Assembly (NCBI GenBank): GCA_964400725.1
Contig: CAYNVS010000042.1
Location: 1 to 24,375, forward strand
Reading direction: 5' to 3'
Origin: CAYNVS01 sp964400725
Lineage (GTDB): Bacteria; Myxococcota_A; SURF-8; CAYNVS01
DNA: 24,375 nucleotides
The notes beneath the pieces are model-generated. The model was not told the origin of the DNA. It was given only the letters and a program-made list of their open reading frames with translations, and searched no databases. Both the position numbers and the translations under genes were made by a program. Shown piece by piece: positions 6,761 to 15,703 of this stretch; position 1 is the stretch's first letter; the number at the start of each line of letters is the position of its first letter.

Positions 6761-7329
6761 TGAGAAAAATCGACATCGGGACGGTTAAAAGAACGCTCGC
6801 CGGCGAAAAAATCTGCGGCGACGACTTAGCGGTTATCGAAACGGAATACAGGATTGTCGCCGCCCTTGCCGACGGCCTAGGCCACGGAGAGAAAGCCGCG
6901 GAAGCCTCCGTCGCATTCTGCGATTTTGTTAAAAAAAATCCGTCGATGAGCGCCCTAGATATTGTGTTAAACTCGCAAAAAAGTCTTGCCGGAACCCGCG
7001 GAGCCGCGGCGGCGGTATGCGTTATTAATCCTCATTCGGGCTCAATGCAGTTCTGCGGAGTGGGAAACATTGAGCTCTTATGCGCTGGGTCGTCCAAAAT
7101 CCGGCCAATTTCGACGCCGGGCATTCTCGGCAGAAACGTGCGCAAAACTCTACAGTTCGATTACTCCCTTTCAAGCGGAGACGTTATCGCCATTTTCTCG
7201 GACGGAATATCGAACCGGTTTTCGCTTGAAGACTACGCTAAACTCGGCGCGAAAGAACTGGCGGAAACGATTTTAAAAAACCATGGGAAAACGCACGACG
7301 ACGCTTCGTGCATTGTTATTAAATTTTAG
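6760..7329 (+). CDS. rsbX: RsbX-like PP2C (SpoIIE-type) phosphatase
   Basis: 189 residues, the normal RsbX length. Metal-binding and PP2C motifs are present: CGDDLAV (Asp21/22), ALADGLGHG (Asp38), GVGNIE, IAIFSDGISNRF (Asp148) and HDDASCIVIK (Asp180/181). RsbX removes phosphate from RsbS and RsbR and resets the stressosome after stimulation. It begins within the stop codon of rsbT (one-base overlap), a sign of coupled translation. Confidence 0.92.
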   Translation: MRKIDIGTVKRTLAGEKICGDDLAVIETEYRIVAALADGLGHGEKAAEASVAFCDFVKKNPSMSALDIVLNSQKSLAGTRGAAAAVCVINPHSGSMQFCGVGNIELLCAGSSKIRPISTPGILGRNVRKTLQFDYSLSSGDVIAIFSDGISNRFSLEDYAKLGAKELAETILKNHGKTHDDASCIVIKF

Positions 7330-7351
7330 CTCAAAACAAGGGACGGCGGAC

Positions 7352-7810
7352 ATGACGACAAATGCGCTCAATGGCGCGGACGACTCAAAACGGCACAGCT
7401 TCGCGCTTGATTCCGATAAGATATGGCTTTCAAGAGAAGCGATGAATTTCGCGAAAGCGATTGGCTTCTCGAATACCGAACAGGCGCAAATTGCAATCGC
7501 CGTAAGCGAGCTTGCGACCAACGCTATTAAATTTGCCGGCAAAGGAACTCTTACTCTCATGCGGCTAAAACCGCCTAACCAAGGTCTGCTTATTATAGTT
7601 GACGACAACGGCCCCGGCATTAAAGAACCGGATAAAGCCGTCTTGGACGGTTACTCGGAGGGAGAGTTCATCAACCCCGACGAATTTAAAAAAAGGAGAG
7701 GGCTTGGCAGCGGACTCGGCGCGGTCGCTCGTATGACGGACAGCCTGAAAATAGAAAATAAACCGGAAGGAGGCGTCCGCGCAACGGCAAAAAAATTGCT
7801 GCGGACATAA
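7352..7810 (+). CDS. Second RsbT/RsbW-like GHKL serine kinase
   Basis: 152 residues with N-box SELATN (52-57), G1 box DDNGPGI (84-90) and G2 box GLGSGLG (117-123). FAKAIGFSNTEQAQIAIAVSELATNAIKFAGKG follows the RsbT pattern. It differs from the first RsbT in having a charged insert (SEGEFINPDEFKKRR, about 102-116) in the ATP lid. The start at 7352 is chosen because AAGGGA lies 10 bases upstream; an ATG at 7283 would overlap rsbX by 47 bases without support. It ends the operon. B. subtilis-type modules have RsbU or a partner-switch output in this position. A second kinase here may act on an unlinked STAS antagonist or on the same stressosome. Confidence 0.88.
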   Translation: MTTNALNGADDSKRHSFALDSDKIWLSREAMNFAKAIGFSNTEQAQIAIAVSELATNAIKFAGKGTLTLMRLKPPNQGLLIIVDDNGPGIKEPDKAVLDGYSEGEFINPDEFKKRRGLGSGLGAVARMTDSLKIENKPEGGVRATAKKLLRT

Positions 7811-7848
7811 AAACAAGCAAGAGTCCGCGGCAGATAAAGCAAAAAAAG

Positions 7849-7886
7849 CCCCCCGTACCTTTCGGAACGAGGGGTTATTTTTTTTT
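7849..7886 (+). terminator. Intrinsic terminator of the hdrA-rsb operon
   Basis: CCCC-CGT-CC (7849-7859) pairs with GG-ACG-GGGG (7864-7874), with two single mismatches and a TTTC loop, followed by a nearly unbroken T run (7875-7886). An A run before the stem (7841-7847) gives a T run on the other strand, so it can also end the tuf-tRNA-Trp transcript. Confidence 0.88.
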
Positions 7887-7961
7887 GGCAGGGCTGGAGG
7901 GGATCGAACCCCCGGCCACCGGATTTGGAGTCCGACGCTCTACCAGCTGAGCTACAGCCCT
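7886..7961 (-). tRNA. tRNA-Trp (anticodon CCA)
   Basis: A 76-base cloverleaf: acceptor AGGGCTG/CAGCCCT, D-arm GCTC...GAGC, anticodon arm TCGGA-CTCCAAA-TCCGG, T-arm GGGGG-TTCGATC-CCCTC, encoded CCA end. It lies 12 bases downstream of tuf on the same strand, as trpT does in many bacteria. Confidence 0.97.
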
Positions 7962-7973
7962 ATTATCGAATAA

Positions 7974-9167
<1,194 letters not shown>

Positions 9168-9264
9168 CTTTTCCTCCTTAGCAATAAGAGTTCGGTAAAT
9201 TCTTCCAATTTTGCAAATTGAATTTAAAACAACAAAAATCGATCCTGTTTCCGGATGAAACCGG

Positions 9265-9340
9265 TGGAGCCCTCAATCGGACTTGAACCGATGACCCCGT
9301 CCTTACCAAGGACGTGCTCTACCTGCTGAGCTATGAGGGC
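9265..9340 (-). tRNA. tRNA-Thr (anticodon GGT)
   Basis: A 76-base cloverleaf: acceptor GCCCTCA/TGAGGGC, anticodon arm CGTCC-TTGGTAA-GGACG, T-loop TTCAAGT, encoded CCA. Fourth tRNA of the cluster, 97 bases before the tuf start. Confidence 0.96.
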
Positions 9341-9346
9341 CCTTAA

Positions 9347-9422
9347 TGGAGCGGGAAACGGGATTCGAACCCGCGACAGTTAGCTTGGAAGGCTAATGCT
9401 CTGCCAACTGAGCTATTCCCGC
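9347..9422 (-). tRNA. tRNA-Gly (anticodon TCC)
   Basis: A 76-base cloverleaf: acceptor GCGGGAA/TTCCCGC, anticodon arm TTAGC-CTTCCAA-GCTAA, T-arm GCGGG-TTCGAAT-CCCGT, encoded CCA. Only six bases separate it from the following tRNA-Thr. Confidence 0.97.
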
Positions 9423-9434
9423 CAAAAAACAAAA

Positions 9435-9520
<86 letters not shown>

Positions 9521-9565
9521 ACGTTAAAAAAGAATATCTTTTCTTTTGTCAAAGATGCCGTCAAC

Positions 9566-9641
9566 TGGAGCTGGCGAGGGGAATCGAACCCTTAACCTGC
9601 TGATTACAAATCAGCTGCTCTGCCGATTGAGCTACGCCAGC
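9566..9641 (-). tRNA. tRNA-Thr (anticodon TGT)
   Basis: A 76-base cloverleaf: acceptor GCTGGCG/CGCCAGC, anticodon arm GCTGA-TTTGTAA-TCAGC, T-loop TTCGATT, encoded CCA. It is the first gene of the operon and lies just downstream of a strong promoter. Confidence 0.97.
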
Positions 9642-9660
9642 GCATAAATTAACCTTGACA

Positions 9661-9689
9661 CAAATAAACTATTTACGTTTGCCTGTCAA
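9661..9689 (-). promoter_or_regulatory. Promoter of the tRNA-tuf operon
   Basis: On the minus strand TTGACA (9684-9689) is followed after exactly 17 bases by TATTTG (9661-9666). Transcription would start near 9654, about a dozen bases before the mature tRNA-Thr(TGT). An AT-rich stretch with a run of seven T lies just upstream and could act as an UP element. Confidence 0.75.
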
Positions 9690-10024
9690 GCGAATTTGAA
9701 CAAAAAAATACCGTTCCGTAATCGCTATTAAAGTATGCGAGATCTGTATTGTCAAAGCTGCGCGCCGCTAAAAATGAAATGCGCCGACGTTGACGGCGAC
9801 GTTCCAATAAGAGGGCGTAGGCGCATTCCTCTCGTTTCTAGCTGATTTTTGCCGCGCCATGGCCGGCGCGAAAAAAATAGGAATAATGCGGGCGGCCTTT
9901 TGCGTTATTAATATTGCAGTTCGTTTTCTATAAAGAAAAATAATTTGACGATATTGCGCTTAAGTAATAATCTGTGAATGGGTTGAGTAGCAGGAAATAA
10001 GGCAGGGCGCGCAATTATATTTAA
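9690..10024. other. Non-coding stretch with several stable hairpins
   Basis: No gene with a ribosome site is seen in these 335 bases between the tRNA promoter and the small gene ending at 10025. It holds a long-range repeat AATGCGCC (9778-9785)/GGCGCATT (9820-9827), a nested CGCCG/CGGCG hairpin (9782-9798) and a GC-rich hairpin CGCGCC-ATGGCC-GGCGCG (9853-9870). A possible plus-strand -35 TTGACG lies at 9945. A small RNA or an mRNA 3' region is possible; nothing matched a known RNA family by eye. Confidence 0.5.
9769..9798 (-). terminator. Possible intrinsic terminator of the sppA-lepA-recG operon
   Basis: On the minus strand the stem CGCCG-TCAACGT-CGGCG (9798 down to 9782) is followed by CATTTCATTTTTAG, a T-rich tail. 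The stem is only 5 bp, though an outer 8-bp repeat (9778-9785 with 9820-9827) could enclose it. It is the best candidate end for the long minus-strand operon; confidence is modest. Confidence 0.4.
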
Positions 10025-10288
10025 TTAATCGGCAAATAAAGATTTAACAAATGCGGCGACGCTGTCAAAGACAGAACCGGCGACGTTTTCCGTCCTGCGT
10101 ATAACGTCCCAAACCGTCGATTCCTTGTAAACCACCGTCAGTAAAGCCAAACAAATCGCGATGACAATCAATACGGCGTACGGCGTCAAATTGGCGGGTT
10201 TCTTCTTTTTTTTAGAGCTGTTGCGTCCTATTTCCGACGCGGCTATTTCTTCAACAAAAATCTTCGTTTTTCCTTTGCTGGGCGTCAT
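10025..10288 (-). CDS. Small single-span membrane protein of unknown function
   Basis: 87 residues: a polar N-terminus with a KKKKK run (about 26-30), one hydrophobic segment YAVLIVIAICLALLTVV (about 37-53), then an amphipathic tail ending AFVKSLFAD. The positive-inside rule puts the N-terminus in the cytoplasm. AAGGAAA lies about 13 bases before the ATG. It is the last gene of the minus-strand operon, 17 bases after the preceding unknown gene. I do not recognise the family. Confidence 0.7.
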   Translation of the reverse strand: MTPSKGKTKIFVEEIAASEIGRNSSKKKKKPANLTPYAVLIVIAICLALLTVVYKESTVWDVIRRTENVAGSVFDSVAAFVKSLFAD

Positions 10289-10305
10289 GCCGCTCGTCTT
10301 TCCTT

Positions 10306-10704
10306 TTAGTTTAACCTTTTATAAAGTTTGATAATTTTCTCAATCTCGCGCAGCGCGAGTTCAAGGTTGTTTTTTTCCGAGGCGTAGTTTATTAGTCTTC
10401 CAGCGGCGGCTTCGCATTCATCGGAAAGTTCTTCGTTTGACGAAAAAAGAGCCGCTTCGCGAAATAAAAGCGAAACGCTGTTCAGAGCTTCGGCGTCAAC
10501 GCGTTTTTTGCCCGACGCGCGCGTTTGCGACAATTCGCGGTACATACGAGTCATGTCCTCCCACGCTTCGCGCTCTGCGTTTTCAAAAAGCGCCCTTTTA
10601 CGCGCGTCCGACGCCGTCCGCGTTAAGATTTTCCATCCGTCGTCAGCCGCCGCGAGAGCGTCCCTCGTTTTAACAAGCGACCATAGCAAAAGGCTCTTTC
10701 TCAT
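10306..10704 (-). CDS. Small helical protein of unknown function downstream of recG
   Basis: 132 residues if read from the ATG at 10704 (MRKSLLLWSLVKTRDALAAAD...). The frame is also open up to a TTG at 10800, which would overlap recG by 14 bases and give 164 residues. Neither start has a good ribosome site. The stretch between them is AT-rich and hydrophobic (FALIQGFVYFKK), so I prefer the ATG but the start is uncertain. The protein is nearly all alpha-helical and charged, with no catalytic motif. It lies between recG and the small membrane protein at 10025, on the same strand. I do not recognise the family. Confidence 0.6.
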   Translation of the reverse strand: MRKSLLLWSLVKTRDALAAADDGWKILTRTASDARKRALFENAEREAWEDMTRMYRELSQTRASGKKRVDAEALNSVSLLFREAALFSSNEELSDECEAAAGRLINYASEKNNLELALREIEKIIKLYKRLN

Positions 10705-10786
10705 TTTTTTAAAATAAACAAAGCCCTGAATTAATGCAAATAAAATTTTATATGGAATTTTTGCAAAGTTTAATTCAAAGCAACGC

Positions 10787-13453
10787 TCACGCGTCGGCAA
10801 ACCTAAGTTTGCGCCCCCATTCGTTCATCAGCTTAAGTTTGAGCTCCTCGTTGCTTGGCGTCGAGAGGTTAGCGTCGGCGGCCAGAAGAGCGGCGGCGGC
10901 TTTGCGCGACTCTTCTATCAATTCAGGATGTTTTACCATCAGCAAAAGCAAATCGTCGGGCATGCCCGCCTGCCGGGAGCCGAGGTATTCGCCGGGACCG
11001 CGCTGCTTCAAATCCTCCTCGGCGATTCTAAAGCCGTCGTTGGTCTCCGCCATAACCGAAAGGCGGTTGAAGGCGTTCTCGGAATACTCCGCTCCGGCGA
11101 TAAGATAGCAATACGACTGAGTTAATCCGCGCCCTACCCTGCCGCGCAACTGGTGAAGCTGCGACAGACCGAACCTGTCGGCGTGCTCTACGACCATAAC
11201 GGTCGCGTCGGGAGCGTCCACCCCTACCTCGATAACCGTCGTGCTGACCAAAACGCTAATCCGCCCTTCCTTGAAATCGCTTATCGCCCTTTGTTTTTCA
11301 TCCGCCGGCATGCGGCCGTGAACCAGCCCCATTCGGACGCCCTTTAGGTGATGTTCCGCTAAATAGTCGAACATCTCGACGGCGCTGCGCATGTCGTCGC
11401 TCTCCCCTTCCTCCACTCGCGGATACACGATGTATGCCTTGTCGCCTGAATCAATGTGCCGCCGGATAATATGGTAGGCTTTGTTGCGTTCCGCCTCGGT
11501 GAATACCGAGGTTTTTACAGGCAGACGCCCCTTCGGCATTTCGTCCACGACCGAAACGTCCAAATCGCCGTAAAGAGTGAGCGCGAGAGTGCGAGGTATA
11601 GGCGTGGCGGTCATCACCAGCATGTCGGGCTCTACGCCTTTTCCTTTTAACGCGCTTCTCTGTTCCACGCCAAAGCGGTGCTGCTCGTCGATGACGACGT
11701 AGCCCAGCCGCTTAAATAAAACGCCGGCGTATATGAGCGCGTGCGTGCCGATAAGCAGGTCGATTTCGCCTGAGGCCGTCATAGCCTTAACCCTGCCCGC
11801 CTCGCGCGCGCTCTGACCTCCGACTAACAGACCGACTTTAACGCCGAGCGGAGCGAACAGCTTTAAGGCGGTTTCGTAATGCTGCGCCGCGAGAATTTCC
11901 GTCGGAGCCATAATCGCGGCCTGCGCTTCGTTGGCGATTGGAATAAGCGCGCTTAGAAGAGCCACGACGGTTTTTCCGCAGCCGACGTCGCCCTGCATCA
12001 ATCGGCTCATCGGAGATGGAGCCAACAAATCCGAGCATATGTCGTTTAACGCTTTCTCCTGCGCGCCGGTAAGCTCGAAAGGCAGACTCTTTCGCGCCGT
12101 TTCCAGAAGTCCGCGCCTGTCTTCAAATCGCAATCCCGCAGTTCTTCGCCGCCGCGTTTTCAGCCAAGTCAGCGCAAGCTGTAAAAGAAAAATCTCCTCG
12201 AAAGCGATTCGCTTGTGTTCAAGCGTTTGACGCGCAGTAAGGGCCGCAGCGTCCATCCCTTCCTTGGGCATGTGCAAAGCCCTAACCGCATCCCACAGAT
12301 TTATCTCAAGCATCTTCGGAAATATTTCTTTCGGTATCGGGCTATGCAGCAAGGGCGCGTATTTATCAACCGCTCCCAGAATTATTTTCCGCAGCGTTTT
12401 TGCGTGAACGCCGCTTACTTCGGAATAGCGCGGCAATATAGGCGAAGTCATGTCTTCTGCGTCGGCGTCCGCATGTTCTACGTTGGGGTGAAGAATTTGC
12501 CTCATGCGGTTAAACATGCCGACTTTGCCGGAAAAACGAACGACGTCGCCGATTTTAAATTTTTTCGCGACGTACTCGGAGCCGTAATGGAACCAACTGA
12601 GCATGATTTGCGCGGTTCCGTCCGTAACCAGAGCGTTAAACGGTCTGCGCCCGTAACGCCCGCCCGATTTATCCATGTCTATTATCCGCCCTTCGCAAAC
12701 CGCTTCTTCGCCGATTTTCAACTCGGCAATTCTCGTTACGAGTCTGCGGTCGTCGTATTTGCGCGGAAGAAAGTACAGCAAATCTTTTACGGTGAAAATT
12801 CCTTTCGAATTAAGGCTTCGGGCAACGCGCTCGCCGACTCCTTTGACGAACTTCACGTCGCCGCAAAGTATTTCGTCGGGCGTAAGAGCGCGATATTCGC
12901 GCGCGGGGTTAGAGTCCGAGGTCTGTTTGCCGCGTTCCTGCCCGCTTTGAGACGGCGTCGCGGCTTTGGTTTGAACGCGCGGTTCGCCGCCCGCAGCTTT
13001 CGCCCCCGCGTCCAGCTTGTCGCGGGACTTTATTTCGCGCCAGTCCGAGCTTAAAGCGGGATTTTGATCAAAGACGGGAAGCGGAGCCGAGGGGCGTATA
13101 GAGGCGGATATTTGCGCGGCGCAGCTTGGGTCGCCGCTAAGTCCGCAAAGGTTTGCAAAACGGAAAACCTCCTCGGCGGCCCGCTTGATGCGAAGAACCC
13201 GCGCGTTTTTATCGAAATCGTCGAACGACTGCGGAATTATCGAAAGAATTTTCTCGGCAAATTTTGCGAAAACCGGCTGAGGCTCTTTTACCGCGCCCAG
13301 CATAACTTTAACGGTGTTGTGAAAGCCGCGGATATTGCCTGCGCGAACGAAGTCGGTTTTACTCTCCGCCGCGAACGGAGCAAGCAGCCGCAGCAAAGCC
13401 CCGCGCTCCTCAAATGAAAGATTTACGGGCATGAAATTTGCAGAGCGAGCCAT
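10787..13453 (-). CDS. recG: ATP-dependent DNA helicase RecG, long form
   Basis: 888 residues, against about 690 in E. coli. The extra is an N-terminal region of about 190 residues: a helical part (1-115), then a low-complexity linker (about 120-185). The standard protein follows: wedge/OB region (FVKGVGERVARSLNSKGI, LPRKYDDRR), Walker A GDVGCGKT (488-495), DEQH box (589-592), MTATPIPRTLALTLYGDL and the C-terminal GRVGRG and QAGMP motifs. RecG remodels stalled replication forks and Holliday junctions. The ATG at 13453 is 24 bases after the lepA stop and has only a weak GAAAG site. N-terminally extended RecG is known from several phyla, such as Thermotoga, so the extension is not a fusion artefact. 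The 3' end touches the next small gene. Confidence 0.96.
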   Translation of the reverse strand: MARSANFMPVNLSFEERGALLRLLAPFAAESKTDFVRAGNIRGFHNTVKVMLGAVKEPQPVFAKFAEKILSIIPQSFDDFDKNARVLRIKRAAEEVFRFANLCGLSGDPSCAAQISASIRPSAPLPVFDQNPALSSDWREIKSRDKLDAGAKAAGGEPRVQTKAATPSQSGQERGKQTSDSNPAREYRALTPDEILCGDVKFVKGVGERVARSLNSKGIFTVKDLLYFLPRKYDDRRLVTRIAELKIGEEAVCEGRIIDMDKSGGRYGRRPFNALVTDGTAQIMLSWFHYGSEYVAKKFKIGDVVRFSGKVGMFNRMRQILHPNVEHADADAEDMTSPILPRYSEVSGVHAKTLRKIILGAVDKYAPLLHSPIPKEIFPKMLEINLWDAVRALHMPKEGMDAAALTARQTLEHKRIAFEEIFLLQLALTWLKTRRRRTAGLRFEDRRGLLETARKSLPFELTGAQEKALNDICSDLLAPSPMSRLMQGDVGCGKTVVALLSALIPIANEAQAAIMAPTEILAAQHYETALKLFAPLGVKVGLLVGGQSAREAGRVKAMTASGEIDLLIGTHALIYAGVLFKRLGYVVIDEQHRFGVEQRSALKGKGVEPDMLVMTATPIPRTLALTLYGDLDVSVVDEMPKGRLPVKTSVFTEAERNKAYHIIRRHIDSGDKAYIVYPRVEEGESDDMRSAVEMFDYLAEHHLKGVRMGLVHGRMPADEKQRAISDFKEGRISVLVSTTVIEVGVDAPDATVMVVEHADRFGLSQLHQLRGRVGRGLTQSYCYLIAGAEYSENAFNRLSVMAETNDGFRIAEEDLKQRGPGEYLGSRQAGMPDDLLLLMVKHPELIEESRKAAAALLAADANLSTPSNEELKLKLMNEWGRKLRFADA

Positions 13454-13477
13454 ACTTTCAACTTGGCTTCGCGGCGT

Positions 13478-15280
13478 TTACTCAAGTTTAAGCACCGCAA
13501 GGAAGGCCTCCTGAGGTATTTCCACCGCGCCGACCGATTTCATGCGTTTCTTGCCTTCCTTCTGTTTGTCGAGCAGCTTGCGCTTGCGGCTGATGTCGCC
13601 GCCGTAGCATTTGGCCGTTACGTCCTTGCGGAACGCCTTGACGTTCGTGCGCGCTATTACTTTGCTGCCGATGGCGGCCTGAACCGCGACGTCGAACTGC
13701 TGGCGCGGAATTATTTCTTTGAGTTTTTGGCAAATCAACAGCCCTCGGTCGCGGCAGGTTGACCGATGCACGATGAACGACAGAGCGTCCACCGGCTCTC
13801 CGTTGACCAGAACGTCCACCTTCACGAGGTCGCTTTCGCGGTAGCCGATGAACTCGTAGTCCATCGAGGCGTATCCTTTGCTAACGCTCTTCAGCTTGTC
13901 GTAGAAGTCAAGCACTATCTCGTTCATCGGCAGCTCGTACTCCAGCGTCATGCGCGTTTTGGTTAGGTATTCGAGCTTTTTCTGAACGCCCCGCCGCTCC
14001 TCGCACAATTTTATTACTTGGCCGACAAAGTCGGACGGCACGTGCACGGTCGCCTTTATAATAGGCTCCTCAATTTTTTCAATAAACATCGGGTCGGGCA
14101 TTTTGGCGGGGTTGTCAATGCTCTGCATCTCCCCGCTCTTTTTCATGTAAACCTGATAAATGACCGTGGGCGCAGTGGTTATCAAGTCGAGATCGTACTC
14201 GCGCTCCAGCCGCTCCTGCACTATTTCCATATGCAAAAGTCCGAGGTATCCGCAGCGAAAACCGAAGCCCAAAGCCAGCGAAGTCTCAGCCTCGTAATTG
14301 AAGGAGTAGTCGTTTAGTTTCAGTTTGCCCAGCGCGTCGCGCAAGTTCTCGTAATCTACCGGGTCGGTCGGATAAAGACCTGAAAATACCATAGGTTTAA
14401 GCTCTTTGAAGCCGGGCAGCGGCTTGGCGCAAGGGCGCGCCGCGTGAGTAATAGTGTCGCCGACTCGGGCGTGAGCGATTTCTTTAATGCTGCCGATTAT
14501 GAAACCGACGTCGCCGGCCTTAAGTTCGTCGATGTAAACGGCGTCGGGCGAGAAAACTCCCAGACGCGTAATGTCGTATTCTTTGCCGCTGGCCATAAAG
14601 CGTATTCTGTCGCCGACGCGGGCGCGGCCGTTGAAGACGCGGCACAGCATAATTACGCCCTGATAGCTGTCGAACCACGAGTCAAAAATCAGCGCTTCGA
14701 GAGGCTCGTCGAATTCTCCTTTAGGCGGCGGAACGCGCTCGAAAGCAGCCTTTAGAACTTCGGGAACGCCCATCCCCGTTTTTGCCGAGCAAAGAACCGC
14801 GTCGTCCGCGGACAAACCTATTATTTCCTCAATTTCAGCCTTGACGCGATCGACGTCCGCGCTCGGAAGGTCTATTTTATTTATAACCGGAATAATCTCA
14901 AGGTTGTGGTCGAGCGCAAGATAGACGTTGGCAAGCGTCTGCGCCTCGACTCCCTGCGTCGCGTCGATGACGAGAAGGGCTCCGTCGCAGGCGGACAACG
15001 AACGCGAAACTTCGTATGAAAAATCGACGTGTCCCGGCGTGTCTATGAGGTTGAACTCGAACTCCGGATTTGATTTATGCGGGTACGGCAGCCTTACCGT
15101 CTGCGCTTTAATTGTAATTCCGCGCTCTTTCTCGATTTCCATTCGGTCAAGAAATTGCTCGACCTTTTTGGTCGGGTCGATGAGACCGGTAACTTCGAGA
15201 ATACGGTCGGACAGCGTAGTCTTCCCGTGATCGATGTGGGCAATGATGCAGAAATTGCGTATTTTTGATAAATCGGACAT
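13478..15280 (-). CDS. lepA: Elongation factor 4 (LepA), ribosome back-translocase GTPase
   Basis: 600 residues, the typical length. Motifs: AHIDHGKTT (14-22), ERGITIKAQ, DTPGHVDFSYEVSR, NKIDLP and a SAKTG G5, followed by the LepA-specific C-terminal domain (ISRKRKLLDKQKEGKKRMKSVG). LepA binds the ribosome and helps it under stress or during initiation. GGGAG lies about 9 bases before the ATG. It is between the LapA-domain gene and recG in a minus-strand operon; lepA next to an sppA/signal-peptidase-type gene is a common bacterial neighbourhood. Confidence 0.98.
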   Translation of the reverse strand: MSDLSKIRNFCIIAHIDHGKTTLSDRILEVTGLIDPTKKVEQFLDRMEIEKERGITIKAQTVRLPYPHKSNPEFEFNLIDTPGHVDFSYEVSRSLSACDGALLVIDATQGVEAQTLANVYLALDHNLEIIPVINKIDLPSADVDRVKAEIEEIIGLSADDAVLCSAKTGMGVPEVLKAAFERVPPPKGEFDEPLEALIFDSWFDSYQGVIMLCRVFNGRARVGDRIRFMASGKEYDITRLGVFSPDAVYIDELKAGDVGFIIGSIKEIAHARVGDTITHAARPCAKPLPGFKELKPMVFSGLYPTDPVDYENLRDALGKLKLNDYSFNYEAETSLALGFGFRCGYLGLLHMEIVQERLEREYDLDLITTAPTVIYQVYMKKSGEMQSIDNPAKMPDPMFIEKIEEPIIKATVHVPSDFVGQVIKLCEERRGVQKKLEYLTKTRMTLEYELPMNEIVLDFYDKLKSVSKGYASMDYEFIGYRESDLVKVDVLVNGEPVDALSFIVHRSTCRDRGLLICQKLKEIIPRQQFDVAVQAAIGSKVIARTNVKAFRKDVTAKCYGGDISRKRKLLDKQKEGKKRMKSVGAVEIPQEAFLAVLKLE

Positions 15281-15347
15281 GTAGGGCTGCTCCCGGCTTT
15301 ACCGCCAACTTAAAATAATTTTTAATATAAACGCCCTTTTGCCGGGC

Positions 15348-15680
15348 TTATTGTTCTGCGGGCTCCTCCGCTTTGACCGTTTTGGAAGCCAGCGATTGTT
15401 TTCTCAATTCTTCGAGCTCGGCGCTTTTTCTCGCCAGTTCTCTCCTCAATAGGCGGCTTTCGCGGGAATGTCTCCACAGCGAAGGCGCAAGAGCGAACAG
15501 CGCGGCGATAATGCCTGCCAGAACCGCGATAAGAACCACTATCGCTTTCTCAGCCGAAGGCGTTTTGAAAAAGACGAAATTTATTTGAAGAGGCTCTGTG
15601 TTGGACATAAAAATCAGTCCGAGCAAAAAGCCGGAGGCTATCCAAATCGCAATTTGCAGGGTTCTCAAAAATCCGGACAT
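15348..15680 (-). CDS. LapA-domain (DUF1049) inner-membrane protein
   Basis: 110 residues with two membrane segments, about 8-25 (LQIAIWIASGFLLGLIF) and about 45-67 (AIVVLIAVLAGIIAALFAL). They are joined by NTEPLQINFVFFKTPSAEK, the typical LapA/DUF1049 pattern (N..PV.v.f.f...). A cytoplasmic coiled coil follows (SRESRLLRRELARKSAELEE). In E. coli LapA works with LapB in control of lipopolysaccharide synthesis. LapB is not next to it here, so the name marks the domain only. It sits 23 bases after sppA and 67 before lepA. The gap to lepA has a weak GCCC/GGGC hairpin but no proper T run. Confidence 0.8.
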   Translation of the reverse strand: MSGFLRTLQIAIWIASGFLLGLIFMSNTEPLQINFVFFKTPSAEKAIVVLIAVLAGIIAALFALAPSLWRHSRESRLLRRELARKSAELEELRKQSLASKTVKAEEPAEQ

Positions 15681-15703
15681 AGCTTTAGCCCAAACGTTTT
15701 TAT

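Noticed and set aside
12215..13054. A 279-codon plus-strand open frame opposite recG
   Set aside because: Antisense shadow of a conserved gene with no start signal and Arg/Phe-rich, improbable protein composition.
15333..15347. GCCC/GGGC hairpin between the LapA-domain gene and lepA
   Set aside because: Only four base pairs and no proper T run; not enough for a terminator inside this operon.
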